Counted from the stretch's first letter, positions 20,021-30,006 are shown. The stretch: DNA of 64,000 nucleotides from Pararge aegeria (GCF_905163445.1 NC_053187.1:15857001-15921000), one strand, 5' to 3'. The notes: a model not told the origin generated them from the letters alone. Program-made: numbers and translations.

Positions 20021-20414
20021 AGAAAAACGATACGACTACCTTGCGAAGTGATGGTCTGCTTATAAGCGATTATCATCCGGTGGCCTATATGCTAAGTTCG
20101 TGAATTGTTACTATAAAATAATAAATCTATTGTTAAGGTAAATTAATTGTGTATTCAATAATTTACTTCCAGGTTGTTTAAAGGTTTGCACGGAGCTAAG
20201 CTAGATGTATAATAATGAGTGAGGTTCGATCAATACGATTCGTGCCGCAAGGTATGGACAAACAATAAAATGCCAACAAGACCATAAATTATTCAGAGCC
20301 GGTCCTCACGGTCATATAGCTTTATGAACTAGCGCCCCCGAGACATACAAATTAGGCAGAGTTGTTGTTATGACTTAACTTTCTCAGGCATCCATCCACG
20401 TAGGCACTCGACAA
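20021..20414. other. noncoding stretch
   Basis: Nothing recognised. Confidence 0.4.
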
Positions 20415-20660
20415 TTTTTTTTTATTCCACTACAATTTCGCCCTTGACTGCAATCTCCCCTGGTGGTAAGTTATGATGCAGTCTAAGATGGTAGCGGGCT
20501 AAACAGTTAGTCATACCCCTATTCGGTTTCTATGCAACATCGCGCCGGAACACTATATCACTTAGCGGCACGACTTTGTGTGTAGGGTGGTTACCAGCCA
20601 CGGCCCAAAGCCTACAACCGGACAAGACCAGAGAAAATTCAGAAATAATAAATTACAAAA
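20415..20660 (-). mobile_element. SINE-C copy, left half of a palindrome
   Basis: TTTGACTGCAATCTCACCTGG-type start (CCCTTGACTGCAATCTCCCC), then GATGCAGTCTAAGATGGTAG, CTATATCACTTAGCGGCACG and GGTGGTTACCAGCCACGGCC. Its inner end is copied in inverse orientation just downstream (20701-20756). Confidence 0.75.
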
Positions 20661-20756
20661 GGCGGCCTTTTGTAATTTATTATAAATCTGGCGGCGGCGG
20701 AATTTATTATTTCTGAATTTTCTCTGGTCTTGTCCGGTTGTAGGCTTTGGGCCGTG
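20599..20756. repeat. inverted duplication of a SINE-C segment with nested palindrome
   Basis: Arms 20599-20654 and 20701-20756 are exact 56-bp reverse complements separated by 46 bp. The spacer edge contains a second perfect odd palindrome of 27 bp at 20651-20677 (AATTACAAAAGGC and complement), then a GGC-repeat run. The long minus-strand frame over it is an artefact of this structure. Confidence 0.9.
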
Positions 20757-20789
20757 AACGAAACGTAGACGCTTCCGAATGGGCTGATC

Positions 20790-20951
20790 CACAAATTCAA
20801 AGTCACTCAACGAGCTATAGATTGAGTTAAGTTGGGAGTTTCCTTTAAGGATAAAATTAGAAACGAAGAGATCCGCAGCAGAATCAAAGTCACTGACATA
20901 GAACAAACTATGAGGAAGTTTAAATGGCAATGGACAGGTCATGTCATGTTC
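20790..20951 (+). pseudogene. fragment of an RTE-type retrotransposon ORF
   Basis: The frame from 20790 reads HKFKVTQRAID, stop, VKLGVSFKDKIRNEEIRSR, then IKVTDIEQTMRKFKWQWTGH. This is a well-known block between reverse transcriptase and C-terminus of insect endonuclease/RT LINEs. About 54 codons remain, with one in-frame stop. It lies immediately beside the SINE-C palindrome. Confidence 0.75.
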
Positions 20952-21229
20952 ATGGTGATGATAACTACCGAATCCCAAAACACGTGGATATGTTGAAAGA
21001 CTTGGATTATGTAATACGATTTGCGTAGTACACGTTTTATCTTATTTGTTTAAGTTTAAAGTCACGCCACTCGTCTGGGTCGGTGTGTACTCTACAGCCG
21101 TCATACAAATAAGATTATCATATTTGTATGACGGTTGGTTGTTTTGATTTGATATAGAGTTGGACAATCTTTCTGCTGTACATAAACAGTTATTTTTGTA
21201 TCGTTTAGAGTTATCTACTACGGTTCATT

Positions 21230-21350
21230 GGTCTAGTCGGCAAAAATCGCTCAGCGGCACGTCTTTGTCGGTGGTGTGGTAACTAGCCACTACCAAACCG
21301 GGAAGTACCAGACAAAACCAGAGAAAAATCAGAAATTATAAATTCCCGAA
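21230..21350 (-). mobile_element. SINE-C fragment
   Basis: ATCGCTCAGCGGCACGTCTT, GGTAACTAGCCACTACCAAA and ACCAGACAAAACCAGAGAAA. Both ends missing. Confidence 0.65.
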
Positions 21351-21394
21351 TAGCCCCTGATGGGAAATGACCTACAAAATAAAAAGTTACCCTC

Positions 21395-21735
21395 ATTTTC
21401 CTATATTGTGAAAATTAAGCTTAATTTGCTATACTCCGCGAACAGCAGCAGAATCTGTATGGTGTAATTTATAATTACTTCAAAGAATTTTTAACACTTA
21501 ACTCATTTAACACTTTATTCATTGTAAAGTCAACACCTCCTGAGGATGCTCGTGTTTCGGAGCGAAACGTGTGTAGAGGGTACATTGCCGATGATCTGTT
21601 TGGCGTGGAGTATACGGATTGAAGTAATTAAAACATACAGATTCTGCTGCTGTTCGCGGAGTATAGCATTAAGCTTAATTTTCATAATATATTATGGATT
21701 TCCGCAAAGTAACGCCTGCTTCTATCAATCATTTG
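21395..21735. repeat. repeat I copy 1, fold-back form
   Basis: Arms at about 21403-21484 and 21619-21693 are inverted near-copies (ACTCCGCGAACAGCAGCAGA and complement). The centre carries GAGGATGCTCGTGTTTCGGA and GTGTGTAGAGGGTACATTGC. Ends with CGCAAAGTAACGCCTGCTTC, as at 55300. No ORF. Non-autonomous family of unknown class. Confidence 0.75.
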
Positions 21736-22076
21736 CCTATAATTGAACCGACAACCACGTGAATACAGCAGTGCTTCTAAGCGGCAGAAATAAGCATGAC
21801 GGTATTAATTCTATGAGCCAGTAACCATGTTTAAGATGTCACAAAATAAATTCTGCGAGATCGTTAAATCTCTAGGTAAGAAACATTTTTTTTGTAAAAT
21901 TAACTACAACCCATTGTCCATCAAGCTAGGCAATTAGCGCCACACAAATTGTTCTTGGCGTGACACCAAGCTTGCACAACACACCGAGGGAAGGGCTCTT
22001 TGGTGAGACACGACTGTCTGTGACTCATTGTATTATATATATATTCTCTAGAATTTTTTTGACCTATTGCCTCGTT

Positions 22077-22395
22077 AAAGCGGTGATAGCTCAGTGGGTA
22101 GGACTTCGGCTTCACTTTCAGGGGGCCGAGTTCGAATCACAGCACGCACCTCCAACTTTTCTAAGCTTAAAAAATTCAAATTTCAACGGTGAAGGAAAAT
22201 ATCGTGAGGAAACCTGCATGCCCGAGAAATTCTCCATAATGTTCGGAGGTTGGAGGGGGCGGTTCCAAGGTGTGCGAAGTCCAGCAATCCGCACTGGGCC
22301 AGCGTGGTGGACTACGGCCTTAACAACCCCTTTTTATTGTGGGAGGAGACCCGTGCTCTGTAGTGGGCCGGTGATGGGTTGCTATGAAGATAAGA
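22077..22395 (+). mobile_element. SINE-B, full length with 11-bp target duplication
   Basis: tRNA-like head GCGGTGATAGCTCAGTGGGT with B-box GAGTTCGAATCAC, conserved middle (GGAAACCTGCATGCCCGAGA) and 3' end (GTAGTGGGCCGGTGATGGGT). Flanked by perfect ATTGCCTCGTT repeats at 22066-22076 and 22396-22406, proving LINE-type target-primed insertion and fixing both ends. Best reference copy of the family here. The 179-codon frame over it is not a protein. Confidence 0.93.
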
Positions 22396-22659
22396 ATTGC
22401 CTCGTTGTTCTACTAGTAAGCAGGTTCGACAGATCACAGATCACAGGGTTTGCTGATCCCCAGGTCTTGCGAATGAGTAGTGTTAGGGTTTTCTATTAAG
22501 AAATTTTTAGTATCCACCAGCCCGGAGTTAGGAAATTGGCGTGCCTCAAAGAGTACGCAAGTTTTGGACCAAAGTTGTTAGTTTTAATGTAAAAAAACGA
22601 AAGGTCGAGAGCTTTCTTGTATTTTTAATTTAATCCTGTATATTTTACTCTTCTAAATA

Positions 22660-22825
22660 CAAATTAGCCTTTGACTGCAGTTTCACGTGATGGTAGCTTT
22701 ATTAAACATATATCGGTTTTATTGGTTAAAGCCTATCACCAGACGCGACCAAAAAAAAACTTAAATAATAAATTCCTAAATGTCCTCTGTTGGGGATCAA
22801 ACCCGGAATCTCCCACTTCCAAGTT
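22660..22825 (-). mobile_element. SINE-C, internally deleted
   Basis: Starts with TTTGACTGCAGTTTCACGTG and ends with a GGGGATCAAACCCGGAATCT inverted B-box and head. The middle core is largely missing. Confidence 0.55.
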
Positions 22826-23193
22826 CACCACAAGGGAGGTTGATATAAAGTAGTATTCAATCGAATGGAGGGAATTAGATAGTTGGTTGTAGAAAGCTTA
22901 TTTAAATTCAGATATTGGCTAGAGAACTTCACTTTTATACTTATATTATTTCAACGTGCTGAGGAACTGCGGTTTGCTAAGGCCATTGCTCCTCTAACGT
23001 TTCCAGAAATAGAGCTAATGGGGCTTCAAATTAAGCTCCTTCAGACGTAGGTCATAGCAGGTTAGAGTGTAAACTTATATTTTTAAAATTTTCACCCAAA
23101 TTTTAAAAATAGTTTTCGTTTTTTGACTATTTTAAATAGCATTTCAATTTGATTCAATTTTATATAAATATAAATACAAAAATAAACAAAGAT
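22826..23193. other. noncoding stretch
   Basis: AT-rich, nothing recognised. Confidence 0.4.
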
Positions 23194-23298
23194 AAAACGA
23201 CAATACACCCATCGCCATACAGCCCCAAAGTAAGCGTAGCTTGTGTTGTGGGAACTAAGATGACTGATGAATATATTTAATGAATACTTATTATACTT
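23194..23298 (-). mobile_element. SINE-A 3' fragment
   Basis: ACGACAATACACCCATCGCC, CCCCAAAGTAAGCGTAGC. Head missing. Confidence 0.75.
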
Positions 23299-23639
23299 TA
23301 ACAGAAATACTTATAATACAACGTGTAAATGAAAACCGAAATAATACTTCAGAGGCTTTACAGGAACATTATTTACTGTCTCTGAGACATATCTATGAAA
23401 CCCAAACTCTACTAGTTTTCAGTAAACCATTGCCATAGTTTTTACTGAAAGTAATCAGATACAGCCCTAATCACATGCAACAGTGAAATCAATCAAACTC
23501 CTGTCACTTTATTAGAAACGCATGGCTTAGCGAAGGCACTATGCACGTGTCGTTCTTTATCTTCAATAGCGTTGTCATAAGTAAAAGCCCTAAATCTTTT
23601 GAATTAGTTTGTATGGAAAAATATGCTTCTTATAAAAGT
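23299..23639. other. noncoding stretch
   Basis: Nothing recognised. Confidence 0.35.
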
Positions 23640-23700
23640 CGTCATGTTGCAGGCGTGCTCCTTGCATACCTTGAGAAGTGTTGCTCTGTTTATAGGCCAG
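23640..23700 (+). repeat. repeat J fragment
   Basis: GTGCTCCTTGCATACCTTGA and GAAGTGTTGCTCTGTTTATA match repeat J (59603-59640). Confidence 0.5.
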
Positions 23701-23718
23701 GCCATCTACTTAAATAAT

Positions 23719-24123
23719 CCTACTAATATTATAAATGTCAATGTAAGTTTGTTTGTTACGCTTTCACGCAAAAACTACTTAACCGATCCTCATGAAACTT
23801 TGTACACATATTCATGGAAGTGTTTGAAGTAATATAGGATACTTTAGGGAGAGGGGATGAAATTGCTCGACGATTTTACACCATAACTCCGACAAATTAT
23901 AACCGATTTAAATAATTATTTTTGTACTATAGAGGTTATAATATGTGTTTAATTTTGCCCAAACTGTGGTTGGAGATAGAGAACATAACTTCTCAGCGGA
24001 CAGCAGCAAACCCCTAATTTAAGGCTTAGCGATACCGAATACTTTAATTTTTTTTAGAACTGCAACTTTAATGCCACATGAAAAACAAAAGCAAACGCAG
24101 ACAAAGTCGCGGGCAACAGCTAG
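23719..24123 (+). mobile_element. R-repeat, full-length copy
   Basis: Starts CCTACTAATATTATAAATG and ends GTCGCGGGCAACAGCTAGT, an end pair widespread in lepidopteran genomes and usually linked to RTE-type LINEs. 405 bp, no ORF. The internal part (CGATTTTACACCATAACTCC) is repeated in inverse at 27264-27620. Confidence 0.75.
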
Positions 24124-24127
24124 TAAC

Positions 24128-24391
24128 AAATAAATATACTACGACAATACACACATCGCCATCTAGGCCCAAAGTAAGCGTAGCTTGTGTTATGGGTACT
24201 AAGATAAATGATGAATATTTTTTATGAATAATATACATAAATACTTATAACATATAGATCACTAGAGAAACACCCAGACACTGAAAAACATTCATGTTCA
24301 TCACACAAATATTGTCCAGTTGTGGGAATCGCACCCACGGCCTTGGACTCAGAAAGCAGGGTCGCTGCCCACTGCGCCAATCGGCCCTCAA
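24128..24391 (-). mobile_element. SINE-A, full length
   Basis: Tail AAATAAATATACTACGACAA through GGGAATCGCACCCACGGCCT (inverted B-box) to CGCCAATCGGCC. It abuts the end of the preceding R-repeat, so the SINE may have landed at that element's 3' boundary. Confidence 0.88.
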
Positions 24392-24934
24392 ACTTGGTCC
24401 TTTAATTAATGCTTTAAATAAAACTACTAATGAAGATGCTTTTCCCGCAATTCACGTGTTTCGGCGAGAGTTAATAGGAGATAAACGACAACTTCGAGTG
24501 TTATTATACAAGTGGTATGATTAATGATTCTATTATTGTTGGAAAAATATATTATCACTAGAAACAATCAATGTCTTTACGTAATTGATACATTTATCGC
24601 CAAAGACCATAGACTTATATTATGTAAAGATAACTGATAAAGATGCGGCGCCTATAAATGTAGGTAAAACCCGGACCATTAAAAACTATATTTATGAAAA
24701 GCAATTGCTGTCGTCCTTTCTCTTTCGCAAAATGTCCGACTATCGTGTAAGTGAGATGGATAGTCGTAATAATAATAATAATTTCCCATCACCTAAGTCT
24801 TACCAAGTTGTATTTTTTTAATAATAAGTATATCACTCATGATAATTAAGTATTATGTTTTATACAGATCTCGAGCTCGTTCGGTCCGATCGTTCGAATG
24901 AGATGGCTAGTACGACGAATATATTCTTTAATGG
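24392..24934. other. noncoding stretch
   Basis: Two open frames (24294-24524, 24585-24821, plus) have no recognised motif. Looks single copy. Confidence 0.4.
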
Positions 24935-24942
24935 CTTGGGTT

Positions 24943-25085
24943 CAGTGGCGTGCACTCCATACATGCACAAAAGCACTGCATACCCTAAAGTTTTTGTATA
25001 ACTCGTAAAGGGGAAGGATTTTTCAATTGTATGCCATCTTCCTTCTTTATGCATACCCTGGTCAAAAACTCTGTGCACGCCACTG
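24943..25085. mobile_element. MITE-h reference copy with perfect TSD
   Basis: 143 bp with perfect 13-bp inverted ends CAGTGGCGTGCAC. The flanking CTTGGGTT at 24935-24942 and 25086-25093 is an exact 8-bp duplication, diagnostic for hAT-type insertion. No coding capacity. Confidence 0.95.
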
Positions 25086-25109
25086 CTTGGGTTGCTATTC
25101 TTTGGTTGC

Positions 25110-25262
25110 CGAGTGTTGACGGCAGATCAAAATACAGTTGTCACATCCCTTTCTCTTTCAGCGGGTGTCGTACGAGGCGACTAAGGAAATACACTGAGAA
25201 ACGGGCAAGAGGACGCTCCTGCCGTTCCCCATTTCACAGCGCTAATCCTTGCGCCAGGAGAT
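25110..25262 (+). repeat. repeat M copy 1
   Basis: GTTGACGGCAGATCAAAATA, TTGTCACATCCCTTTCTCTT and GGGTGTCGTACGAGGCGACT, partly shared with 51747-51845. GC-richer than the flanks. Class unknown. Confidence 0.5.
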
Positions 25263-25264
25263 GG

Positions 25265-25345
25265 TCTAAATGCAGGCATTCAGGTTTCCTTACGATGTTT
25301 TCCTTCTAAATTGAAACCAGTGATATTTTAATTGAATTTGAACCC
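25265..25345 (-). mobile_element. SINE-B middle fragment
   Basis: GCAGGCATTCAGGTTTCCTT and ACGATGTTTTCCTTC are the inverted SINE-B mid-body. Confidence 0.55.
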
Positions 25346-25713
25346 CAAAAGTGAAGCCAATGTCATAACATAATGTAAGGCAGGCATGAAGTGCATTCAT
25401 TATTTATCTCTGTGCGAAGAACCTTCCTCTGTGCACTTTTACAGTGTGCACCAGGTTTTACTACTAGGTTTTATACGTTTAGCCTTCATAACAGCAGTTT
25501 ACTAATCAGAAATAGGTCGAAGTCGTAGATCCCGTAGTTTTAACGGCACCCGCCTTGACTCTTGATAAGCTGCGAGTTATTCCAGACGTTTCTGATGACC
25601 TGGCGAAAGGTGCGCCAGGATTGGCTTACGGCCAGATGTAGGTACCTACAAGGCCTACAACACATTACAGGCGTAGTGGTGAAAATTAAAAAATCCTATT
25701 TTTTTTCTATTCC
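25346..25713. other. noncoding stretch
   Basis: Nothing recognised. Confidence 0.35.
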
Positions 25714-25843
25714 ACTACAAGTTAACCTTGATTGCAATCTCACCTGCTGTATAATGATCATCATTATATTTTTTATTTGCAGTCTAAGATGGTATCGGGC
25801 TATCCTTTTGGACCCCCAATAGGTTAGCCCGTTACCATCTTAT
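25714..25843 (-). mobile_element. SINE-C 3' part with local inverted copy
   Basis: CACTACAAGTTAACCTTGAT, TGCAATCTCACCTGCTG, then AGATGGTATCGGGCTA, which recurs inverted (TAGCCCGTTACCATCT) at about 25826-25841. Another small fold-back in a SINE-C copy. Confidence 0.6.
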
Positions 25844-26138
25844 GTATTATTGGTATTATTTATTAATTTTTATTCTTATTCTAACACTATCATTACAGAA
25901 TACTTAAACCTAATCCGATAGAGTAGCTGTTTTTAATTATCATTTAAATAGCATACCCATGCTAGTTACACCCATACATTTACTAGACCAGAAGTAATAA
26001 TAAATAAATAAATAGCAGGATCTAAAGAATCATTATCAGAATTTTGTTTGTCGGCCCACAGTTTCCATGATCGATGTCTGCCACGTTGGTCAGTCTCCAG
26101 ACTGAGAGAGAGTTTCCAACTTTGACGGCCACATGGAT
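25844..26138. other. noncoding stretch
   Basis: Nothing firmly recognised. The minus-strand frame 25966-26178 reads into the palindrome that follows. Confidence 0.35.
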
Positions 26139-26262
26139 GTGCACATTCCAAAAGGATATGCTGGAAGACATCCAGCATATCCTTTTGGAATGTGCACGTA
26201 ACGAGTTGGAAAGAACAAATTTATTTAATAAGTTTAATTGAAGAACGTATGAAGTTAGTTAT
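26139..26262 (+). pseudogene. LINE-3 C-terminal fragment carrying a 27-bp palindrome
   Basis: Bases 26171-26255 encode IQHILLECARNELERTNLFNK, matching the zinc-knuckle tail of the LINE-3 copy at 35550-35640. Immediately upstream, 26139-26165 is an exact inverted copy of 26171-26197 with a 5-bp loop (AGACA). After 26255 the sequence switches to a LINE-2-like UTR (TTATCGCCATCA, CATCAAAAGTGCC). Confidence 0.8.
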
Positions 26263-26336
26263 CGCCATCAACTCACTTATATGTCATATTGTATATGTAA
26301 TTGTACGCATCAAAAGTGCCATTTATGTGCCTATGT

Positions 26337-26530
26337 GCTGGCCCAGTGCGGATTGGTGGACGCCACACACCTTTGAGAACATTATGTAGAACTCTCAGGC
26401 ATGTGGGTTTCCTTGGAGTACTTAAAACGCACATAGCTTAGAAAATTTGCACGAGCTGCGTGCTGGGATTCGAACTCGGTCCTCCGAAAGTGAAGTCGAG
26501 CTCCTACCCACTGGATTATAACCACTTCGA
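26337..26530 (-). mobile_element. SINE-B, internally deleted
   Basis: GCTGGCCCAGTGCGGATTGG, GAACTCTCAGGCATGTGGGT and the inverted B-box GGGATTCGAACTCGGTC. The stretch between the middle and head is shortened. Confidence 0.75.
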
Positions 26531-26562
26531 TCCCCACTGATCGATCAATGACATCGTTTATT

Positions 26563-26831
26563 GACGGCCGATTGGCGTAGCAGTGGGCAGCGACCCTGCT
26601 TTCTGAGTCCAAGGCCATGGGTTCGATGCCCACAACTGGAAAATGTTTGTGTGATGAACATAAATGTCTTTCAGTGTCTGGGTGTTTATATGTATATTTT
26701 AAGTATTTATGTATCCTATTCATAGATATATACATCAGCCATTTTAGTACTCATAACACAAGCTACGCTTACTTTGGGGCCAGATGGCGATGTGTGTATT
26801 GTCGTAGTATATTTATTATTACTATTATTAT
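26563..26831 (+). mobile_element. SINE-A, full length
   Basis: GACGGCCGATTGGCG head, B-box GGTTCGATGCCC, full body and a TATTTATTATTACTATTATT tail. Confidence 0.88.
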
Positions 26832-27016
26832 GTTTCTCAGTTTTGACATGTTTGGTAATCTACTGATTCAATGGCGTCTTAAGGGTTTTCCAATGTCGAA
26901 CCACAGACACGCTATTGAAACAATTGTCATTATTTGCTAATCTCGTGCACAATGACAAGACAATGATCGCATGTAAGCTTTTTAATTTGTAGATAGTGTA
27001 AGTGTTCTGCCTCAAG

Positions 27017-27150
27017 CAGTAGCGTGCACAGGGCTTTCCAGGGTAGGCATAAAGCAGAAAGATAGCATGATATGGAAATATAGTCCTCCTATACGAGTAA
27101 TATCATAAAAGTTTTAATGCTTTTGTGCACGTATGAAGTGCATGCCGCTG
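27017..27150. mobile_element. MITE-h with near-perfect TSD
   Basis: 134 bp, ends CAGTAGCGTGCAC and GTGCATGCCGCTG. Flanks GCCTCAAG (27009-27016) and GCCTCCAG (27151-27158) agree at 7 of 8 bases. Confidence 0.87.
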
Positions 27151-27263
27151 GCCTCCAGTGCCTGTAATTACACCGGCAACCAAATCCTTATAACCGAAAC
27201 ACAACAATGCTGCCTGGCGCAAAAATAGGCAAGGCGGTAGCAAAAATATGTCTATTTTATAGT

Positions 27264-27620
27264 TCTACGAGCTGTTGCCCGCAATTTCGTCTGCGTTTGA
27301 TTATGTTTTTTGATGTGGCATTAAATTCAGTTGTAGATGTAAAAAAAATTAAAGTATTCAGTGCCGCTAAGCCTTAAACGAGGGGTTTGCTGCTGTCCGC
27401 TGAGGAGTACTGTCCTCTATCTCCGAACACAGTTTGGGCAAAATTAAACACATATTATAACCTCTATAGTACAAAAATAATTATTTAAATCGGTTATAAT
27501 TTGTCGGAGTTATGGTGTAAAATCGTCAAACACTTTCATCCCCTCTCCCAAAGGAACCGAGCTTAATGTCGGAATAAAAGTATTCTATAGTACTTCTAAC
27601 ACCTCCAAGAATATAGGTAA
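27264..27620 (-). mobile_element. R-repeat, 5'-truncated
   Basis: ACGAGCTGTTGCCCGCAATT start (inverted 3' end). Then a long match to the inverse of 23719-24123, including GGAGTTATGGTGTAAAATCG. The CCTACTAATATT start is missing. Confidence 0.8.
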
Positions 27621-27966
27621 TATTATATTATTTAGCTATCTTCTATTGTATCGGTAGACAATGCGCTCATCATACATGCTTGTCCAATGCAAGCGATAGA
27701 AGGTCGTCAACCCAGCTCACAGCTGGTTTTGTATCGGGCAGTTACATCAGACGTCATTACATGAACTTGTATTTAATATTCTGTAACGAATAATGCCCTA
27801 AAATTAAATTTTGTTTCTGGATAGGTCGGTATCTGCTCATGTAAACGTCCCTTTATGCCTTTATCGTAACATCAGGGCGAATAGTTTAATTCCTTAAAAA
27901 AAAAGGAGGTAATCAATTCGGTAGTTCTTTTATGTAGGCATGACTCCAAATTTTAAGAAAGACTAG
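27621..27966. other. noncoding stretch
   Basis: Nothing recognised. Confidence 0.35.
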
Positions 27967-28115
27967 AAGAAGAAACACTTTATCGCACGTATAACATACA
28001 GGAAAAGAAACATTAAGGAGTATACAGTAAACAATGTAGACAAAGTGCAAAAGGCGGCAATAAAGTGCAAAGGCGGCTTTATTGCTGCAAGCTATCTCTG
28101 ACAGGCAACCTACGA
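27967..28115 (-). mobile_element. LINE-G 3' tail
   Basis: AACACTTTATCGCACGTATA, then GGCGGCTTTATTGCTGCAAG and CTATCTCTGACAGGCAACC. A short AAAGTGCAAAGGCGGC unit is doubled at 28035-28075. Confidence 0.65.
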
Positions 28116-28183
28116 GTATGTCGAAAGGACTTACAGCAAGGGAACGGGAGTGCCTGTTCTTTACGCTACTTCGCTGTATTCAG

Positions 28184-28440
28184 GAAGAGGTGATAGAAGG
28201 TGGTTAGGCCTCACTTTTGGCCGAGTTCGAATCCCAGCACGCACCTCTAATTTTTCGTTATTTTATTTGCCTCTTAAGCATTTAAATTATCACTTGCTTC
28301 AACGGTAAACGAAAACATCGTGAGGATACCTGCATGCCTGAGAGTTCTCCGTAATGTTCTTAAAGGCATGTGGAGTCCACCAATCCGAAATCCACTACGG
28401 CCTAAGCTTTTCTCAATCATTTGATATGATGATGATAAGC
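28184..28440 (+). mobile_element. SINE-B, near full length, diverged
   Basis: GAAGAGGTGATAG head, GAGTTCGAATCCCAGCACGC B-box region, CATCGTGAGGATACCTGCAT, and a GATATGATGATGATAAGC end. A few short deletions, for example in the A-box. Confidence 0.8.
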
Positions 28441-28510
28441 GTACACGCACATTTTCTATCAAAGTTAGAAATAATTGCAATTTTTTTTGCAGCAGAAAGC
28501 TAGTTGTAGA

Positions 28511-28629
28511 CAGTGGCGTGCACCGGGTTCCTTACGAGGGTATACATTCAGCAGGTCAATTGCATAAAAAGGCCAAAAATTCTTCTACACGAGCAATGCT
28601 TTTGTGCAAGCATGAAGTGCACGCCACTG
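28511..28629. mobile_element. MITE-h short copy
   Basis: 119 bp with ends CAGTGGCGTGCAC and GTGCACGCCACTG. Flanks GTTGTAGA and GTTGTATG share 6 of 8 bases. Confidence 0.87.
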
Positions 28630-28972
28630 GTTGTATGTAGCACGGAGTATTCAAGCTAAAATGTATATACTTTTTAGTTGGTACACAATTTCCTAGAGAG
28701 CTTTATTTTTTAAAAATTATTCAGTCTTCTACGTTTACTTATTCGATCGCGTGTAAGTCAACTACGAATTATATGCAATCGAAAGAGCGCCATCTAGTGA
28801 CAATACTTTTTTCCACCATTGTAAATAGCATGCGATTTGCACCTGTGTCCAGCTGTGGAATTTAAATTAACTAAGAATAATAATACAAACACGTAGTTAA
28901 TCAAAACATTATTTTATTACTTTTTATGCACTTCATATGAAATGGGTTTAAACAACGTTATGTCCTGCGATA
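28630..28972. other. noncoding stretch
   Basis: Holds AGCGCCATCTAGTGACAATA (28785-28804), a motif often seen in lepidopteran noncoding DNA. Otherwise nothing. Confidence 0.35.
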
Positions 28973-29945
28973 TCTCTTTAGTGCACTCGAAGGTTAACAT
29001 CAAGCCACGTGGTTTGAACAAGGTGACTTCAATAAATTTAAGCGACGTAAATACCTAGCTATCTGCACTTTCGAGCACGACTTTCTGATAAATTCTATTT
29101 AAGGAAAAGATAGGTTTGTTTAGTAAACACTATTCTTGGCATTCCACATACTTTTGACTGCAATCTCACCTGGTGGTAAGCGATGATGGTCTAAAATGGT
29201 CGCGGCAGTAAAGAAAACGCAGCTTATGAGTATGTCTAGTCATCGCCTTTGTCATGTGAGGTCACGCATTGTTGCGTCCTCTCACCCCCTTAACATGATG
29301 ACGTATGGATGACTCCTAACCTTGTTTCCCCTGATCGCTTCTAACTTCTCAAAGTTACGTACGTTGTTATCTAAGTACTATGCATACATGTAGTACCTAA
29401 ATAAATATTTAAATCTCTTTAGTGCACTCAAAAGTTAGGTTAGGTTTACTGAGCCACTTGTTTTAAAAAAGGTGACTTCAATAAATTAAGGTGACTTAAA
29501 TAAATATCTTTATGCACTTTCGAGCTCGACTTTCTGTTAAATTCTATTTAAGTTATAGATTAATTAAATGAAGCTTATGATTATGACTATCTATGACAAT
29601 TTCTTCACCTTTGTTATAATATGACATCACGCGTTGTTGTCTTCTCTCTCCCTTAACGTGTAACGTAACGTATGGATGGCTTCTAAACATAAAAGTTTTC
29701 ACTGTCACATTTACCCTTTTCGCACGCAATTGTAACTTGTCAGAGTTATGTACGTTGTTATCTAATTACTATTGCATACGTGTTTTTACTAAATAAATCT
29801 CTTTAGTGCACTCGATGGTTAACATTAAGCCCCGTGGTTTAGACATGGAACATGGGTGACTCCAAACAATAAAAATTATTTTCCTTGCACAACCCGCTAA
29901 CTTTTCAGAGTTATTTGCGTTTAAGGAATGAAATATCTCTTGCGT
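28973..29945. repeat. local triplication of a ~385-bp unit
   Basis: TCTCTTTAGTGCACTC begins three units at 28973, 29414 and 29798. Units share GGTGACTTCAATAAAT, GCACTTTCGAGC, GACTTTCTG and ACGTACGTTGTTATCTAA in the same order. The first unit is about 57 bp longer, which matches a SINE-C piece inside it (29154-29211). Without that, the period is about 384 in both intervals. The third unit is partial. No match elsewhere in the window. Confidence 0.8.
29154..29211 (-). mobile_element. SINE-C 3' fragment inside the triplicated unit
   Basis: TTTTGACTGCAATCTCACCT, GGTGGTAAGCGATGATGG. Absent from the other two units, so it post-dates the triplication. Confidence 0.65.
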
Positions 29946-29949
29946 CGGT

Positions 29950-30005
29950 GCATCGGTGAAGGGGAACATTGTGAGGAAACCTGCTGGTCCTGCATAATCT
30001 TCTGA
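29950..30005 (+). mobile_element. SINE-B middle fragment
   Basis: CGGTGAAGGGGAACATTGTG and AGGAAACCTGC. Confidence 0.5.
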
Positions 30006-30006
30006 A

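Noticed and set aside
20562..20978. 138-codon minus-strand ORF
   Set aside because: It runs through the SINE-C palindrome and the antisense of an RTE remnant. The frame is a by-product of these repeats.
22078..22150. tRNA gene candidate (B-box and cloverleaf-like head)
   Set aside because: It is the head of a SINE-B with body and target duplications. The same applies to the SINE-A and SINE-C heads. No stand-alone tRNA with a complete acceptor stem was seen.
21960..22499. 179-codon plus-strand ORF
   Set aside because: It spans the SINE-B at 22077-22395 and both of its target duplications. It is not a protein.
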